From the NCBI GenBank assembly GCA_029243165.1, contig JAQWSN010000009.1, forward strand, positions 1-63,901: a stretch of DNA of 63,901 bases, given 5' to 3'. Made by a program: the position numbers and the translations under genes. Of the stretch, positions 44,719 through 53,577 are shown piece by piece. The first letter of the stretch is position 1, and each line of letters begins with the position of its first letter. This DNA comes from Flavobacteriaceae bacterium (GTDB lineage Bacteria > Bacteroidota > Bacteroidia > Flavobacteriales > Flavobacteriaceae). Under the pieces are notes generated by a model, which saw nothing but the letters and a program-made list of their open reading frames with translations, was not told the origin of the DNA and ran no database searches.

Positions 44719-47538
44719 ATGAGCCAACAAAAACGTCTTTTTTTACTCGACGCCTACGCACTTATTTTCAGAGGATACTATGCTTTTATCAAAAATCCTC
44801 GGATCAATTCCAAGGGCATGGATACCTCCGCCGTCATGGGGTTTACCAATTCATTACTTGATGTAATTAAACGCGAACGCCCCGATCACCTTGCGGTGTG
44901 TTTCGATAAAGGAGGGTCGGCTACAAGAACCGAGATGTTTACCGAATACAAAGCAAATCGAGACGAAACTCCTGAGGCAATCCGAATTGCTGTCCCTTAC
45001 ATTCAGCAAATATTGGAAGCCATGCAAATTCCTGTAATAGAGAAAGAAGGGTTTGAAGCAGACGATATTATTGGAACCTTAGCCAAACAAGCTGAAAAAG
45101 AGGGGTACCAGGTTTTTATGGTTACACCAGATAAAGATTTTGCCCAATTGGTCTCTGAAAATATTTTTATGTACCGTCCCGCACGTATGGGTAATGGAAT
45201 TGAGATTTGGGGAATTCCAGAAGTACAAGAAAAATTTGAAGTAGAACGTCCCGAACAAGTTATTGACTACCTCGGAATGATGGGTGACGCCGTAGATAAT
45301 ATTCCCGGACTCCCAGGAGTAGGAGACAAAACAGCCAAGAAGTTTATCAAAGCCTACGGAAGCATGGAAGGGCTCCTCAATAACACCCAAGAAATAAAAG
45401 GGAAGTTGAAAGAAAAAATTGAAGACAATAAGGAATTGGGGATTTTGTCTAAACAATTGGCTACCATCATTTTAGACGTTCCTGTTCAATTTAATGCCAA
45501 GGATTACCAACTGAGCGAGCCAGATACAAAAGCGGTAAGTTCGCTTTTTGATGAACTCGAATTTAGAAGAATTACAGAGAATTTTAAAAAAATCTTTTCG
45601 CTATCTGAAGAAACAACTACTCCAAAAGAAACCGCTCCAAACAAAGTACAACAACAAGGACAACAGTTTGATCTTTTTGCTGCACCAGGAAGCGGTAATA
45701 CCTCGGATAACCAAGCTACAGGACGACAAGATTTGACCACCAAGAAACACTGGTATCAAACCGTAAACAGTCCGCTTTCTAGAAAACTCCTTCTACAAAA
45801 TTTACTGCAACAAAAAAGTGTTTGCTTTGACACAGAAACAACCTCTTTAGTTGCCTTACAAGCCGAACTGGTTGGAATTGCTTTTTGCTGGGAAGAATCT
45901 AAAGGATTTTATCTTGTTCTTCCAGAAAATAGGGAGGAAGTACTCGCCATCCTCGAACCTTTTAAATCCTTTTTTGAGCATCCAGAAATAGAAAAAATAG
46001 GACATAATCTCAAATACGATTTGAAAGTATTACGGAATTATGATTTGAAGGTAAATGCACCTCTTTTTGATACCCTGATTGCACACTATTTGATCAATCC
46101 TGATATGCGTCATAATATGGATGTTTTGGCCGAGACATATTTAGACTACAGTCCGCAATCCATCACCGAACTCATCGGTAAAAAAGGAGTCAATCAAGGC
46201 AGTATGCGTGATGTTCCTGTAGAAAAACAAACCGAGTATGCAGTTGAAGATGCAGATGTTACCTTCCAACTCAAACACCATTTTGCAAAAGAAATGGAAG
46301 CTGCAAAAACTCTGGATCTTTACACAAAAGTGGAACTCCCCTTGGTTAAAGTCCTCACCGCTATGGAATGCGAAGGGATTAATTTAGATGTCCCCTTTTT
46401 AGAAGAACTCTCCAAAAATTTGACCGTGGACATCCAAAAACTAGAGGAAGCCATTTTTACTGCAGCTGGTGAAACATTTAACCTAGCTTCTCCAAAACAA
46501 CTTGGTCCCATTCTTTTTGATAAGCTTAAATTGGTTGACAAACCAAAAAAAACAAAGACCGGTCAATATTCAACTGCGGAAGATGTACTCTCTTATTTAG
46601 CAAAAGAACATCCTATTGTTTCAGATATCTTAGACTGGCGTTCGTTAAAAAAGCTTCAAAATACTTATGTTGAGGCGCTTCCTAAAGAAATTAATCCCAA
46701 AACTGGGAGGGTTCATACTAAATACAACCAAGCTGTAGCTGCAACAGGAAGGCTAAGTAGTAATAATCCAAATCTTCAAAATATTCCAATTCGAACTCCA
46801 CGGGGGCAGCAAGTTCGAAAGGCCTTTATCCCCAGAGATGAAAATCACATCCTTATGGCGGCCGACTATTCACAAATTGAATTGCGTATCATTGCTGCAT
46901 TAAGTAAGGATGAAGGAATGGTAACCGCTTTTCAAAATAAAGAAGACATTCATCAAGCTACCGCTGCAAAAGTGTTTAATGTCCCTTTAGAAGAAGTAAG
47001 TCGAGCTCAAAGAAGCAACGCTAAAACAGTCAATTTTGGGATCATTTACGGAGTGTCTGCCTTTGGGCTGAGTCAACAAACAGATTTAAACCGTAGCGAA
47101 TCCAAAGAACTCATAGACACCTACTACGCCACCTATCCTAAGTTGAGGAGCTACATTCACGATCAAGTCGATTTTGCACGAGACCACGGGTATGTAACTA
47201 CCGTATTGGGTCGAAGACGTTATTTAAAAGACATCAATTCTCAAAACGCAGTAGTTCGCGGAGCAGCAGAACGAAATGCTGTTAATGCCCCCATACAGGG
47301 GAGTGCAGCAGATATTATAAAATTGGCCATGATCACCATTCAGGAAAAGCTTGAAAATGAAAATTGGAACTCCAAAATGTTGCTTCAAGTACATGATGAA
47401 CTCGTCTTTGACGTGCCTAAAGATGAGGTAGATGCTTTACAAACAATGGTAAAAAGAGAAATGGAAAATGCCTTTTCTTTAGACGTTCCACTGGTCGTGG
47501 ATATCGGAATTGGAACAAACTGGTTAGAAGCTCATTAA
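44719..47538 (+). CDS. polA: DNA polymerase I
   Basis: A 939-residue polymerase with all three domains. The 5' nuclease occupies about residues 1-290 (LLDAYALIFRGYYAF, FEADDIIGTLA, GLPGVGDKTAKKFI). The 3'-5' exonuclease starts at SVCFDTETTSL with its catalytic Asp-Glu intact, so proofreading is likely active. The polymerase domain has DYSQIELRIIAALS and LLQVHDELVFDVP. It fills gaps in repair and removes primers. Confidence 0.97.
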   Translation: MSQQKRLFLLDAYALIFRGYYAFIKNPRINSKGMDTSAVMGFTNSLLDVIKRERPDHLAVCFDKGGSATRTEMFTEYKANRDETPEAIRIAVPYIQQILEAMQIPVIEKEGFEADDIIGTLAKQAEKEGYQVFMVTPDKDFAQLVSENIFMYRPARMGNGIEIWGIPEVQEKFEVERPEQVIDYLGMMGDAVDNIPGLPGVGDKTAKKFIKAYGSMEGLLNNTQEIKGKLKEKIEDNKELGILSKQLATIILDVPVQFNAKDYQLSEPDTKAVSSLFDELEFRRITENFKKIFSLSEETTTPKETAPNKVQQQGQQFDLFAAPGSGNTSDNQATGRQDLTTKKHWYQTVNSPLSRKLLLQNLLQQKSVCFDTETTSLVALQAELVGIAFCWEESKGFYLVLPENREEVLAILEPFKSFFEHPEIEKIGHNLKYDLKVLRNYDLKVNAPLFDTLIAHYLINPDMRHNMDVLAETYLDYSPQSITELIGKKGVNQGSMRDVPVEKQTEYAVEDADVTFQLKHHFAKEMEAAKTLDLYTKVELPLVKVLTAMECEGINLDVPFLEELSKNLTVDIQKLEEAIFTAAGETFNLASPKQLGPILFDKLKLVDKPKKTKTGQYSTAEDVLSYLAKEHPIVSDILDWRSLKKLQNTYVEALPKEINPKTGRVHTKYNQAVAATGRLSSNNPNLQNIPIRTPRGQQVRKAFIPRDENHILMAADYSQIELRIIAALSKDEGMVTAFQNKEDIHQATAAKVFNVPLEEVSRAQRSNAKTVNFGIIYGVSAFGLSQQTDLNRSESKELIDTYYATYPKLRSYIHDQVDFARDHGYVTTVLGRRRYLKDINSQNAVVRGAAERNAVNAPIQGSAADIIKLAMITIQEKLENENWNSKMLLQVHDELVFDVPKDEVDALQTMVKREMENAFSLDVPLVVDIGIGTNWLEAH

Positions 47539-47540
47539 CA

Positions 47541-47558
47541 AAAACCTTTTACGGTTTT
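47541..47558 (+). terminator. Possible terminator after polA
   Basis: AAAACC (47541-47546) and GGTTTT (47553-47558) flank a six-base loop two bases after the polA stop. There is no separate T-run, so the call is weak. Confidence 0.3.
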
Positions 47559-47609
47559 ACCCAGATTGAAAATTAGAATAAAAAATTTTTTCAAACTCAT
47601 ATATAATTG

Positions 47610-47617
47610 TACATTTG
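47610..47617 (+). promoter_or_regulatory. Candidate -7 box of the rplM-rpsI operon
   Basis: TACATTTG matches TAnnTTTG, about 42 bases before the GTG start of rplM. A T-rich stretch takes the -33 place; no clear TTG is seen. Confidence 0.55.
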
Positions 47618-47659
47618 CAGCCCGTTGGAACAATTTATCAACGGATAAAATTATTTATT

Positions 47660-48115
47660 GTGAATACATTAAGTTATAAAACAATTTCTGCAAATGCTAA
47701 TACGGTCAATAAAGAATGGATCGTAGTAGATGTCAAAGACCTACCTCTTGGTAGAGTTGCTGCTATTATTGCAAAATTTTTAAGAGGTAAATTCAAACCC
47801 AATTACACCCCTCACGTAGATTGTGGTGACAATGTAATTGTTCTCAACGCTGCACATGTTACCCTGAGTGGAAACAAATGGGAACAAAAAGAATACGTAC
47901 GCCATACAGGATATCCAGGTGGACAACGTATTCTCAACGCAACTCAATTGCACAACAAACGAGACACTCGATTAGTTGAAAACGCAGTAAAGGGGATGCT
48001 TCCCAAAAATAAATTAGGTGCTGATTTATTCAGAAACCTTCGTGTCCACGGTGGTGCAGAACACCAGCACGATGCACAAAATCCAAAAACCATTAACATA
48101 AACGATTATTTATAA
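47660..48115 (+). CDS. rplM: 50S ribosomal protein L13
   Basis: A 151-residue L13. VNTLSYKTISANANTVNKEW is the usual Bacteroidota N-terminus and fixes the GTG at 47660 as start rather than an upstream in-frame codon. LPLGRVAAIIAKFLRGK and TPHVDCGDNVIVLNA are universal L13 segments. Its TAA overlaps the ATG of rpsI (TAATG). Confidence 0.96.
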   Translation: MNTLSYKTISANANTVNKEWIVVDVKDLPLGRVAAIIAKFLRGKFKPNYTPHVDCGDNVIVLNAAHVTLSGNKWEQKEYVRHTGYPGGQRILNATQLHNKRDTRLVENAVKGMLPKNKLGADLFRNLRVHGGAEHQHDAQNPKTININDYL

Positions 48116-48501
48116 TGGATACTGTTCACACCATAGGCCGAAGAAAAACTTCTGTTGCAAGAATTTACGTAAGTGAAGGAAAAGGAGCGATCACGGTAAA
48201 CAAAAAGAAATACACAGACTATTTTCCAACTTCTACATTACAATACAAAATCCAACAGCCTTTCTTGTTAACCAACACAGAGGGTAATTACGATTTAAAT
48301 GTAACGGTTAAAGGAGGTGGATCAAATGGTCAAGCTGAAGCTGTTCGATTGGCAATTGCTAGAGCACTATGCCAAATCAACGAAGAATACCGTGCCGACC
48401 TAAAACCTGAAGGTTTGTTGACTCGTGATCCTCGTATGGTTGAACGTAAAAAATTCGGTCAGAAGAAGGCAAGAAAAAAATTCCAATTCTCGAAACGATA
48501 A
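48115..48501 (+). CDS. rpsI: 30S ribosomal protein S9
   Basis: A 128-residue S9 with HTIGRRKTSVARIYV at the N-terminus and the Arg/Lys-rich tail ending KKFQFSKR, which reaches into the P-site of the 30S subunit. It is coupled to rplM by a one-base overlap. Confidence 0.97.
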   Translation: MDTVHTIGRRKTSVARIYVSEGKGAITVNKKKYTDYFPTSTLQYKIQQPFLLTNTEGNYDLNVTVKGGGSNGQAEAVRLAIARALCQINEEYRADLKPEGLLTRDPRMVERKKFGQKKARKKFQFSKR

Positions 48502-48509
48502 TTGGTGTC

Positions 48510-48614
48510 GTTTTGTTTCGGCAAAACAAAGTTCATTCATTTATTATTTAACCAGTTGCTTAAAACCGCTATGGCGGAAATTAGTTTAGCATCTAAACAA
48601 ATCCAAAGATTTGT
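48510..48614 (+). promoter_or_regulatory. Structured leader of rpsB-tsf
   Basis: The 145-base gap before rpsB holds three hairpins: GTTTTG/CAAAAC (48510-48527), CCGC/GCGG (48566-48577) and ACAAATC/GATTTGT with loop CAAA (48597-48614, 7 perfect pairs). The last ends 32 bases before the ATG. The place suits an autoregulatory leader bound by S2, but this is inference. Confidence 0.45.
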
Positions 48615-48646
48615 TGCTATTCAAAAGGAACGTAAACTAAAACACA

Positions 48647-49507
48647 ATGGCAAAACCAGAAGTAAATGACCTGCTCAATGCAGGCGTCCATTTTGGACAC
48701 TTAACCCGAAAATGGAATCCAAACATGGCTCCCTTCATCTACATGGAGCGCAATGGAATCCACATTATCAATCTTTACAAAACTGCTGCTAAGATTGAAG
48801 AAACCAACGAAGCTTTAAAGAAAATTGCTTCCTCAGGTAGAAAAATCTTATTTGTAGCAACCAAGAAACAAGCAAAAGATATTGTTGCTGAAAAAGCAAA
48901 AGCAGTCAATATGCCTTACATCACTGAGCGTTGGCCCGGTGGAATGTTAACCAATTTTGTAACGATCCGAAAGGCAGTTAAAAAAATGGGGGCAATTGAT
49001 CGAATGAAAAAAGACGGTACTTTTGAAACGCTTTCTAAAAAAGAACGTTTGCAAGTAGACCGCCTTAGAGCTAAACTAGAAAAGAATTTAGGTTCAATTA
49101 CTGAGATGACACGCCTACCTGGCGCTATTTTTATTGTGGACACAACTCGTGAGCACATTGCTGTTAAAGAAGCTCAAAAATTAAAGATTCCCATTTTTGC
49201 TATGGTAGACACAAATTCTGATCCTCGTGATGTTGATTTTGTAATTCCATCAAACGATGATGCCTCTAAGTCTATTGACAAAATCTTAAGCCTTGTAACT
49301 GGTGCAGTTGCAGAAGGTCTTGGCGAAAGAAAGAAAGAAAAAGAAGGAACTTCTGACAGCGATGCGAAAGATATGGAAGCTGCTGTAAAGCAAGAAGAAA
49401 AGGAAGCTGTAGTAGCTGAACCAGTAGCTGAGGCTCCCGTTGAAGCCCCTAAAGAAGAACCCACAGCTCCTGAAACTGCTGCGGATTCAGAAGAAAAAGA
49501 AGCATAA
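48647..49507 (+). CDS. rpsB: 30S ribosomal protein S2 with acidic C-terminal tail
   Basis: A 286-residue S2. The core has LLNAGVHFGHLTRKWNPNM, ITERWPGGMLTNF and PIFAMVDTNSDP. After residue about 228 a tail of some 58 residues, rich in Glu, Ala and Pro, extends beyond the usual S2 end (about 240 residues in E. coli). It sits in the small-subunit neck region and helps bind S1. It is followed 19 bases later by tsf. Confidence 0.97.
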   Translation: MAKPEVNDLLNAGVHFGHLTRKWNPNMAPFIYMERNGIHIINLYKTAAKIEETNEALKKIASSGRKILFVATKKQAKDIVAEKAKAVNMPYITERWPGGMLTNFVTIRKAVKKMGAIDRMKKDGTFETLSKKERLQVDRLRAKLEKNLGSITEMTRLPGAIFIVDTTREHIAVKEAQKLKIPIFAMVDTNSDPRDVDFVIPSNDDASKSIDKILSLVTGAVAEGLGERKKEKEGTSDSDAKDMEAAVKQEEKEAVVAEPVAEAPVEAPKEEPTAPETAADSEEKEA

Positions 49508-49526
49508 CTAATTAAAATAAAAAACT

Positions 49527-50345
49527 GTGAAAATTACTGCATCTGAAGTAAACAAACTCCGCCAAGCAACTGGCGCAGGAATGATGGATTGTAAAAAAGC
49601 GCTTGTTGAAGCAGAAGGAGACTTTGACAAAGCTGTAGAAAACCTTAGAAAAAAAGGGCAAAAAGTAGCTGCAAATAGAGCTGACAGAGAATCCTCTGAA
49701 GGAGCTGTTTTGGCTAAGGTAAATGCAGATCATACAGCAGGAGTAGTCGTTTCTGTAAATTGTGAAACGGACTTTGTAGCTAAAAATGATTCATATTTAA
49801 AATTGGCTAATGATTTGGTTGACCTTGCCTTAGAATGTGAATCACTAGACGACTTTTTAGCCGCTTCTTTTGAAGGAATGACTGTAGCTGAAAAACTGAC
49901 TGAACAAACAGGAGTAATTGGTGAAAAAATTGAAATCGGAGGGTTTAAAACCCTTAAAGCTCCTTTTGTTGGAAGCTACATTCACGCTGGAAATAAAATT
50001 GCATCCCTTGTAGGGCTTTCAGATACTATTGATAATGGTGCTGAAGTTGCAAAAAATGTAGCCATGCAAGTAGCCGCAATGAATCCAATTGCACTTAATG
50101 AAGATCACGTAGACGCTTCAGTAGTGGAAAAGGAAATCGAAATTGCAAAGGATCAACTTCGTCAAGAAGGTAAGCCAGAAGCTATGTTAGATAATATTGT
50201 CAAAGGTAAAATCAAACGTTTTTACAAAGACAATACTCTCGTAAATCAAGATTACATTAAAGACAGTAAAGTTTCCGTAGCCGCTTATGTAAAGTCAGCA
50301 GGAGAGGTTACTGTAACAGGATACCAACGTGTTGCACTTGTGTAA
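49527..50345 (+). CDS. tsf: Elongation factor Ts
   Basis: A 272-residue EF-Ts with the N-terminal UBA-like domain ASEVNKLRQATGAGMMDCKK and the core VNCETDFVAKND. It recycles EF-Tu-GDP. The start is GTG 49527; the family N-terminus begins exactly there. It shares the rpsB mRNA and is followed by a strong terminator. Confidence 0.97.
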   Translation: MKITASEVNKLRQATGAGMMDCKKALVEAEGDFDKAVENLRKKGQKVAANRADRESSEGAVLAKVNADHTAGVVVSVNCETDFVAKNDSYLKLANDLVDLALECESLDDFLAASFEGMTVAEKLTEQTGVIGEKIEIGGFKTLKAPFVGSYIHAGNKIASLVGLSDTIDNGAEVAKNVAMQVAAMNPIALNEDHVDASVVEKEIEIAKDQLRQEGKPEAMLDNIVKGKIKRFYKDNTLVNQDYIKDSKVSVAAYVKSAGEVTVTGYQRVALV

Positions 50346-50369
50346 ATGTTATCCATTACCCTTACTATT

Positions 50370-50398
50370 AAAAGCATCCGAATGGATGCTTTTTTTTT
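50370..50398 (+). terminator. Terminator after tsf
   Basis: AAAGCATCC (50371-50379) and GGATGCTTT (50384-50392) form a nine-pair stem around GAAT, followed by a T-run. Confidence 0.85.
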
Positions 50399-50409
50399 AC
50401 CTTTAGGTT

Positions 50410-50985
50410 ATGGTTAAAAAACGCTGTCAGTGGTGCTTGGGGGATTCGTTGTATGAAAACTATCATGATAACGAATGGGGTGTGCCTGTGTTTGAAGATC
50501 AAAAACTCTTTGAGTTCTTGACCTTAGAGACCTTTCAAGCGGGATTGAGTTGGATCACAGTGTTGCGAAAAAGGCAAAACTTTTCTCATGCTTTTGATCA
50601 GTTTGAGTATCAAAAAATAGCTGCCTACGATAGTGGAAAAATAGCTGCTTTAAAGAAGGATGCGGGTATTATCAGAAATCGATTAAAAATTGAAGCAGCA
50701 GTTAACAATGCACAAGCCTTTATCAAAACCCAAAAAAACTACGGGAGTTTTTCTAATTTCATCTGGGATTTTTTAAACGGGGTACCCATAACCAATACAT
50801 TTCAAACACTAGATGAGATTCCTCCCTTTACTCCTTTAGCTGAAAAAATCAGCAAAACCTTGAAAAAAGAAGGGTTTAAATTTGTAGGCCCAACTGTGGT
50901 TTATGCCCATATGCAAGCCACAGGTATGGTCAACGACCATCTTGTAGACTGCTTTAGATATCAAGAATTATTGAATAATGCTTAA
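50410..50985 (+). CDS. tag: DNA-3-methyladenine glycosylase I
   Basis: A 191-residue Tag enzyme. KRCQWCLGDSLYENYHDNEWG holds the zinc-binding Cys and His, ETFQAGLSWITVLRKR the catalytic-pocket region, and VYAHMQATGMVNDHL the C-terminal zinc ligands. It removes 3-methyladenine from alkylated DNA. Its stop overlaps that of the DUF3127 gene by 4 bases. Confidence 0.95.
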   Translation: MVKKRCQWCLGDSLYENYHDNEWGVPVFEDQKLFEFLTLETFQAGLSWITVLRKRQNFSHAFDQFEYQKIAAYDSGKIAALKKDAGIIRNRLKIEAAVNNAQAFIKTQKNYGSFSNFIWDFLNGVPITNTFQTLDEIPPFTPLAEKISKTLKKEGFKFVGPTVVYAHMQATGMVNDHLVDCFRYQELLNNA

Positions 50986-51359
50986 AACGGCAAATCGTCT
51001 TCAACCTCATTGGCATCACCTTCTGCAGGTTTGAATGCTGAAGCCGGTGGCATTGGAGGCATTTCTGAAGGAGCTGCAGCTGCCTCTCCCGCTTCAATAC
51101 GCCATCCTTGAACAGAATTAAAATATTTTGTTTCTCCTTGGGGGTTTACCCATTCTCTGCCTCGCAGATTAATTCCAATTTTAACAGACTGACCCACTTG
51201 GTATGCATTAAGTAAATCACATTTATCTTGGATAAATTCAACTAAAATATGCTGAGGATACTGCTCCTCGGTAGTCACAACAACCTCTCTTTTTCGAAAA
51301 CCATTGGTTCCGTAAGTTTTTGTTTCATCGATCCATTTAATTTTCCCAAGTATCTCCAT
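50982..51359 (-). CDS. DUF3127 family protein
   Basis: A 125-residue protein with the DUF3127 core: EILGKIKWIDETKTYGTNGF, REVVVTTEEQYPQHI, FNLRGREW-like INLRGREWVNPQGE and KYFNSVQGWRIE. A Pro/Ala-rich linker and an acidic end EVEDDLPF follow, resembling the DDIPF-type tip of single-stranded DNA-binding proteins. The family is predicted to have an OB-like fold and may bind nucleic acid; this is not proved. A promoter precedes it. Confidence 0.85.
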   Translation of the reverse strand: MEILGKIKWIDETKTYGTNGFRKREVVVTTEEQYPQHILVEFIQDKCDLLNAYQVGQSVKIGINLRGREWVNPQGETKYFNSVQGWRIEAGEAAAAPSEMPPMPPASAFKPAEGDANEVEDDLPF

Positions 51360-51378
51360 AATTAATAATCCTTTCGAA

Positions 51379-51406
51379 CAAAAATAATAAAAGTTTTAGG
51401 GGCAAA
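51379..51406 (-). promoter_or_regulatory. Promoter of the DUF3127 gene
   Basis: On the minus strand TTTG (51406-51403) precedes TATTTTTG (51386-51379) by 16 bases, a good -33/-7 pair, about 19 bases before the ATG. Confidence 0.55.
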
Positions 51407-51459
51407 CTCCCCTTTCTCTCATTTTCTTAAATTGAATTATCTTCGCTACAAAGCTTTAC

Positions 51460-52638
51460 ATGAAATGGGCCCAGAACTTTATCGGTAAACTCAAAAACAG
51501 TTGGTTGTTTTTTGCTTTTGCGATTGTGGCTTTAATTTTATGGAATACCAACATCTTATTTCGGAATTTAAGTTTGGAAGAGCGAACCAAAATGGAGCTT
51601 TGGGCTATGGCGCAAGAGGAGTACATCCAAAATCAAGATTTAAACAACCTCACTTTTGAAATTTTACAGCGCTCAGGTCAAAACCCCATGATACAGGTTG
51701 ACGCACAAGACAAAATTCTTGAAATACGAAATATTGATTGGGATGAACAAAAACAAGACTCTACCGATTTGTATCAAATTCTTGAAAAAATAAAACAAGA
51801 AAATCTACCGATCCTTATTCAATACAAAGATACTTCTGGCATTCTAGTAATTGACCAAAAACTTTATTACGGAGATTCCATTACCCTTAAAAAATTACAA
51901 TACTATCCCTTAGCCTTATTATTAATAATTATTTTATTTGGAGCTGTTCTTTATTTTGTGTTTAAAACAGCAAAAATTGCAGAACAAAATCGATTGTGGG
52001 CAGCCATGGCAAAAGAAACCGCACACCAAATTGGTACTCCCCTAACCTCAATGATGGGTTGGCTCACCTTGTTGAAAGAAAAACAACCTGAATCATCTGC
52101 CTTAACGGAAATTGAAAAAGATATTGAACGGCTTAATTTAATTACCGATCGTTTTTCCAAAGTTGGCTCCATTCCCGAATTGCAGGCAAACGATATCGTT
52201 AAGGCAATTCAAAATACAGTAGCCTATCTTCAAAAAAGAACTTCGGATCAAATCCAATTTAAACTAGAACTTCCTGAACAAAAAATAATCCTCCCTTTCA
52301 ATCCACAGTTAATTGGGTGGACTCTAGAAAATTTAATTAAAAATGGAATTGATGCCATGAAGGGTAAAGGTGTTCTGCATATCAGCCTTAAAGAATTTGC
52401 TCCTTTTGTAGAAATCCTTGTTCAGGATTCGGGATCGGGTATGAAAAAGGAAACAGCAGCAAAAATCTTCAAGCCTGGTTTTACCACTAAAGCAAGAGGT
52501 TGGGGTTTAGGCTTATCTTTAGCAAAGCGCATTGTAGAGGACTTTCACACTGGAAAAATCAGTATCCAAAATACAGCTTTAGGAAAGGGGACAACTTTTC
52601 AGCTTATCTTAAATAAAACAGATAAAAAATCAACCTAA
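51460..52638 (+). CDS. Membrane sensor histidine kinase (orphan)
   Basis: A 392-residue kinase with two transmembrane helices (about 14-33 and 149-169) that flank a periplasmic domain of some 115 residues. The phosphoacceptor is His190 in MAKETAHQIGTPLTSMMGW; the ATPase domain has LIKNGIDAMKG (N box), DSGSGMKK and GWGLGLSLAKRI (G boxes). There is no HAMP domain and no response-regulator gene beside it. The signal is unknown. Its stop overlaps that of the HIT gene by 4 bases. Confidence 0.92.
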   Translation: MKWAQNFIGKLKNSWLFFAFAIVALILWNTNILFRNLSLEERTKMELWAMAQEEYIQNQDLNNLTFEILQRSGQNPMIQVDAQDKILEIRNIDWDEQKQDSTDLYQILEKIKQENLPILIQYKDTSGILVIDQKLYYGDSITLKKLQYYPLALLLIIILFGAVLYFVFKTAKIAEQNRLWAAMAKETAHQIGTPLTSMMGWLTLLKEKQPESSALTEIEKDIERLNLITDRFSKVGSIPELQANDIVKAIQNTVAYLQKRTSDQIQFKLELPEQKIILPFNPQLIGWTLENLIKNGIDAMKGKGVLHISLKEFAPFVEILVQDSGSGMKKETAAKIFKPGFTTKARGWGLGLSLAKRIVEDFHTGKISIQNTALGKGTTFQLILNKTDKKST

Positions 52639-53036
52639 TTTATTTGTTGCACTGCTTTTGAAATTTTTAATGCTAGGGCTTTCATTTCTTCAGGGCTAAC
52701 CGTTGTTTTCTTTTGAAAACTAGCATCTCGCATGTCTTCAATTGGGATTAGATGAACGTGAGCATGGGGAACTTCAAGTCCAATGACAGACAACGCAATT
52801 CGTTTGCAAGGAACTGCATTTCTAAGACCTAGTGCCACCTTTCTAGAAAATGACATCAATTGCTCATAATGGTCTTGGGGAAGATCAAAAAGTTTATCAA
52901 CGGCAACTTTTGGAACACAAAGTACATGCCCCTTAACGTTGGGGTTGATATCCAAAAAAGCATAGCAGTTAGAGTCTTCCGCTATTTTGTAGCTTGGGAT
53001 TTCACCAGAAATTATTTTGGTAAAAAGCGTTTTCAT
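52635..53036 (-). CDS. HIT-family hydrolase
   Basis: A 133-residue histidine-triad protein. IISGEIPSYKIAEDSNCYAF is the usual start, and VPHAHVHLIP contains the H-x-H-x-H catalytic triad. HIT enzymes hydrolyse nucleoside phosphoramidates or dinucleotides. It overlaps the greA stop by one base, so it is in the greA operon. Confidence 0.93.
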   Translation of the reverse strand: MKTLFTKIISGEIPSYKIAEDSNCYAFLDINPNVKGHVLCVPKVAVDKLFDLPQDHYEQLMSFSRKVALGLRNAVPCKRIALSVIGLEVPHAHVHLIPIEDMRDASFQKKTTVSPEEMKALALKISKAVQQIN

Positions 53037-53512
53037 TAAGATCTGCTTATGGAAAGGACTTCAAACTCTATTGTACCGTTTGGTACTGAAATAGTAGCTG
53101 TTTCTCCAACCTCTTTCCCAAGTAGTCCTTTACCAATAGGTGAATCAACAGATATTTTACCCGATTTAAGATCGGCTTCACTCTGAGCTACTAAAGTATA
53201 CTTCATCGTAGCACCGTTAGTCGTGTTTTTCACTTCTACTGTTGAGAGGACTAGCACTTTTGAAGTGTCAAGTTCCGATTCGTTGATAATTCTTGCATTG
53301 GCTAGAGTATTCTCCAACTTGGCAATCTGCATTTCCAACATTCCTTGAGCTTCTTTGGCTGCATCGTATTCTGCATTTTCACTCAAATCTCCTTTATCCC
53401 TTGCTTCCGCAATAGCTTGTGACGCTTTGGGGCGCTCAACGTCTTTTAATTGATTTAACTCTTGACGTAGTTTTTTTAAGCCCTCTTCGGTGTAATAAGA
53501 TACTTTACTCAT
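53036..53512 (-). CDS. greA: Transcription elongation factor GreA
   Basis: A 158-residue GreA: an N-terminal coiled-coil (residues about 8-75) with DKGDLSENAEYDAAKE at the tip, bearing the acidic residues that enter the polymerase channel, then an FKBP-like domain with SPIGKGLLGKEVGETATI. It restarts backtracked RNA polymerase by stimulating RNA cleavage. Confidence 0.97.
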   Translation of the reverse strand: MSKVSYYTEEGLKKLRQELNQLKDVERPKASQAIAEARDKGDLSENAEYDAAKEAQGMLEMQIAKLENTLANARIINESELDTSKVLVLSTVEVKNTTNGATMKYTLVAQSEADLKSGKISVDSPIGKGLLGKEVGETATISVPNGTIEFEVLSISRS

Positions 53513-53538
53513 GTTTTCTACGTTTTATATAAACAAAA

Positions 53539-53558
53539 AATCCTCCCAAAGGTGGATT
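53539..53558 (-). promoter_or_regulatory. Hairpin with T-run in the greA leader
   Basis: On the minus strand AATCCACC and GGAGGATT pair (one A-A mismatch) around TTTG and are followed by TTTT. It lies between the greA promoter and start codon. It could stabilise the mRNA 5' end or cause early termination. Confidence 0.45.
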
Positions 53559-53564
53559 CTAAAT

Positions 53565-53572
53565 CAAATATA
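53565..53572 (-). promoter_or_regulatory. -7 promoter box of greA
   Basis: TATATTTG on the minus strand, a consensus TAnnTTTG box 52 bases before the greA ATG. A -33 TTG is not evident. Confidence 0.55.
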
Positions 53573-53577
53573 CACAA

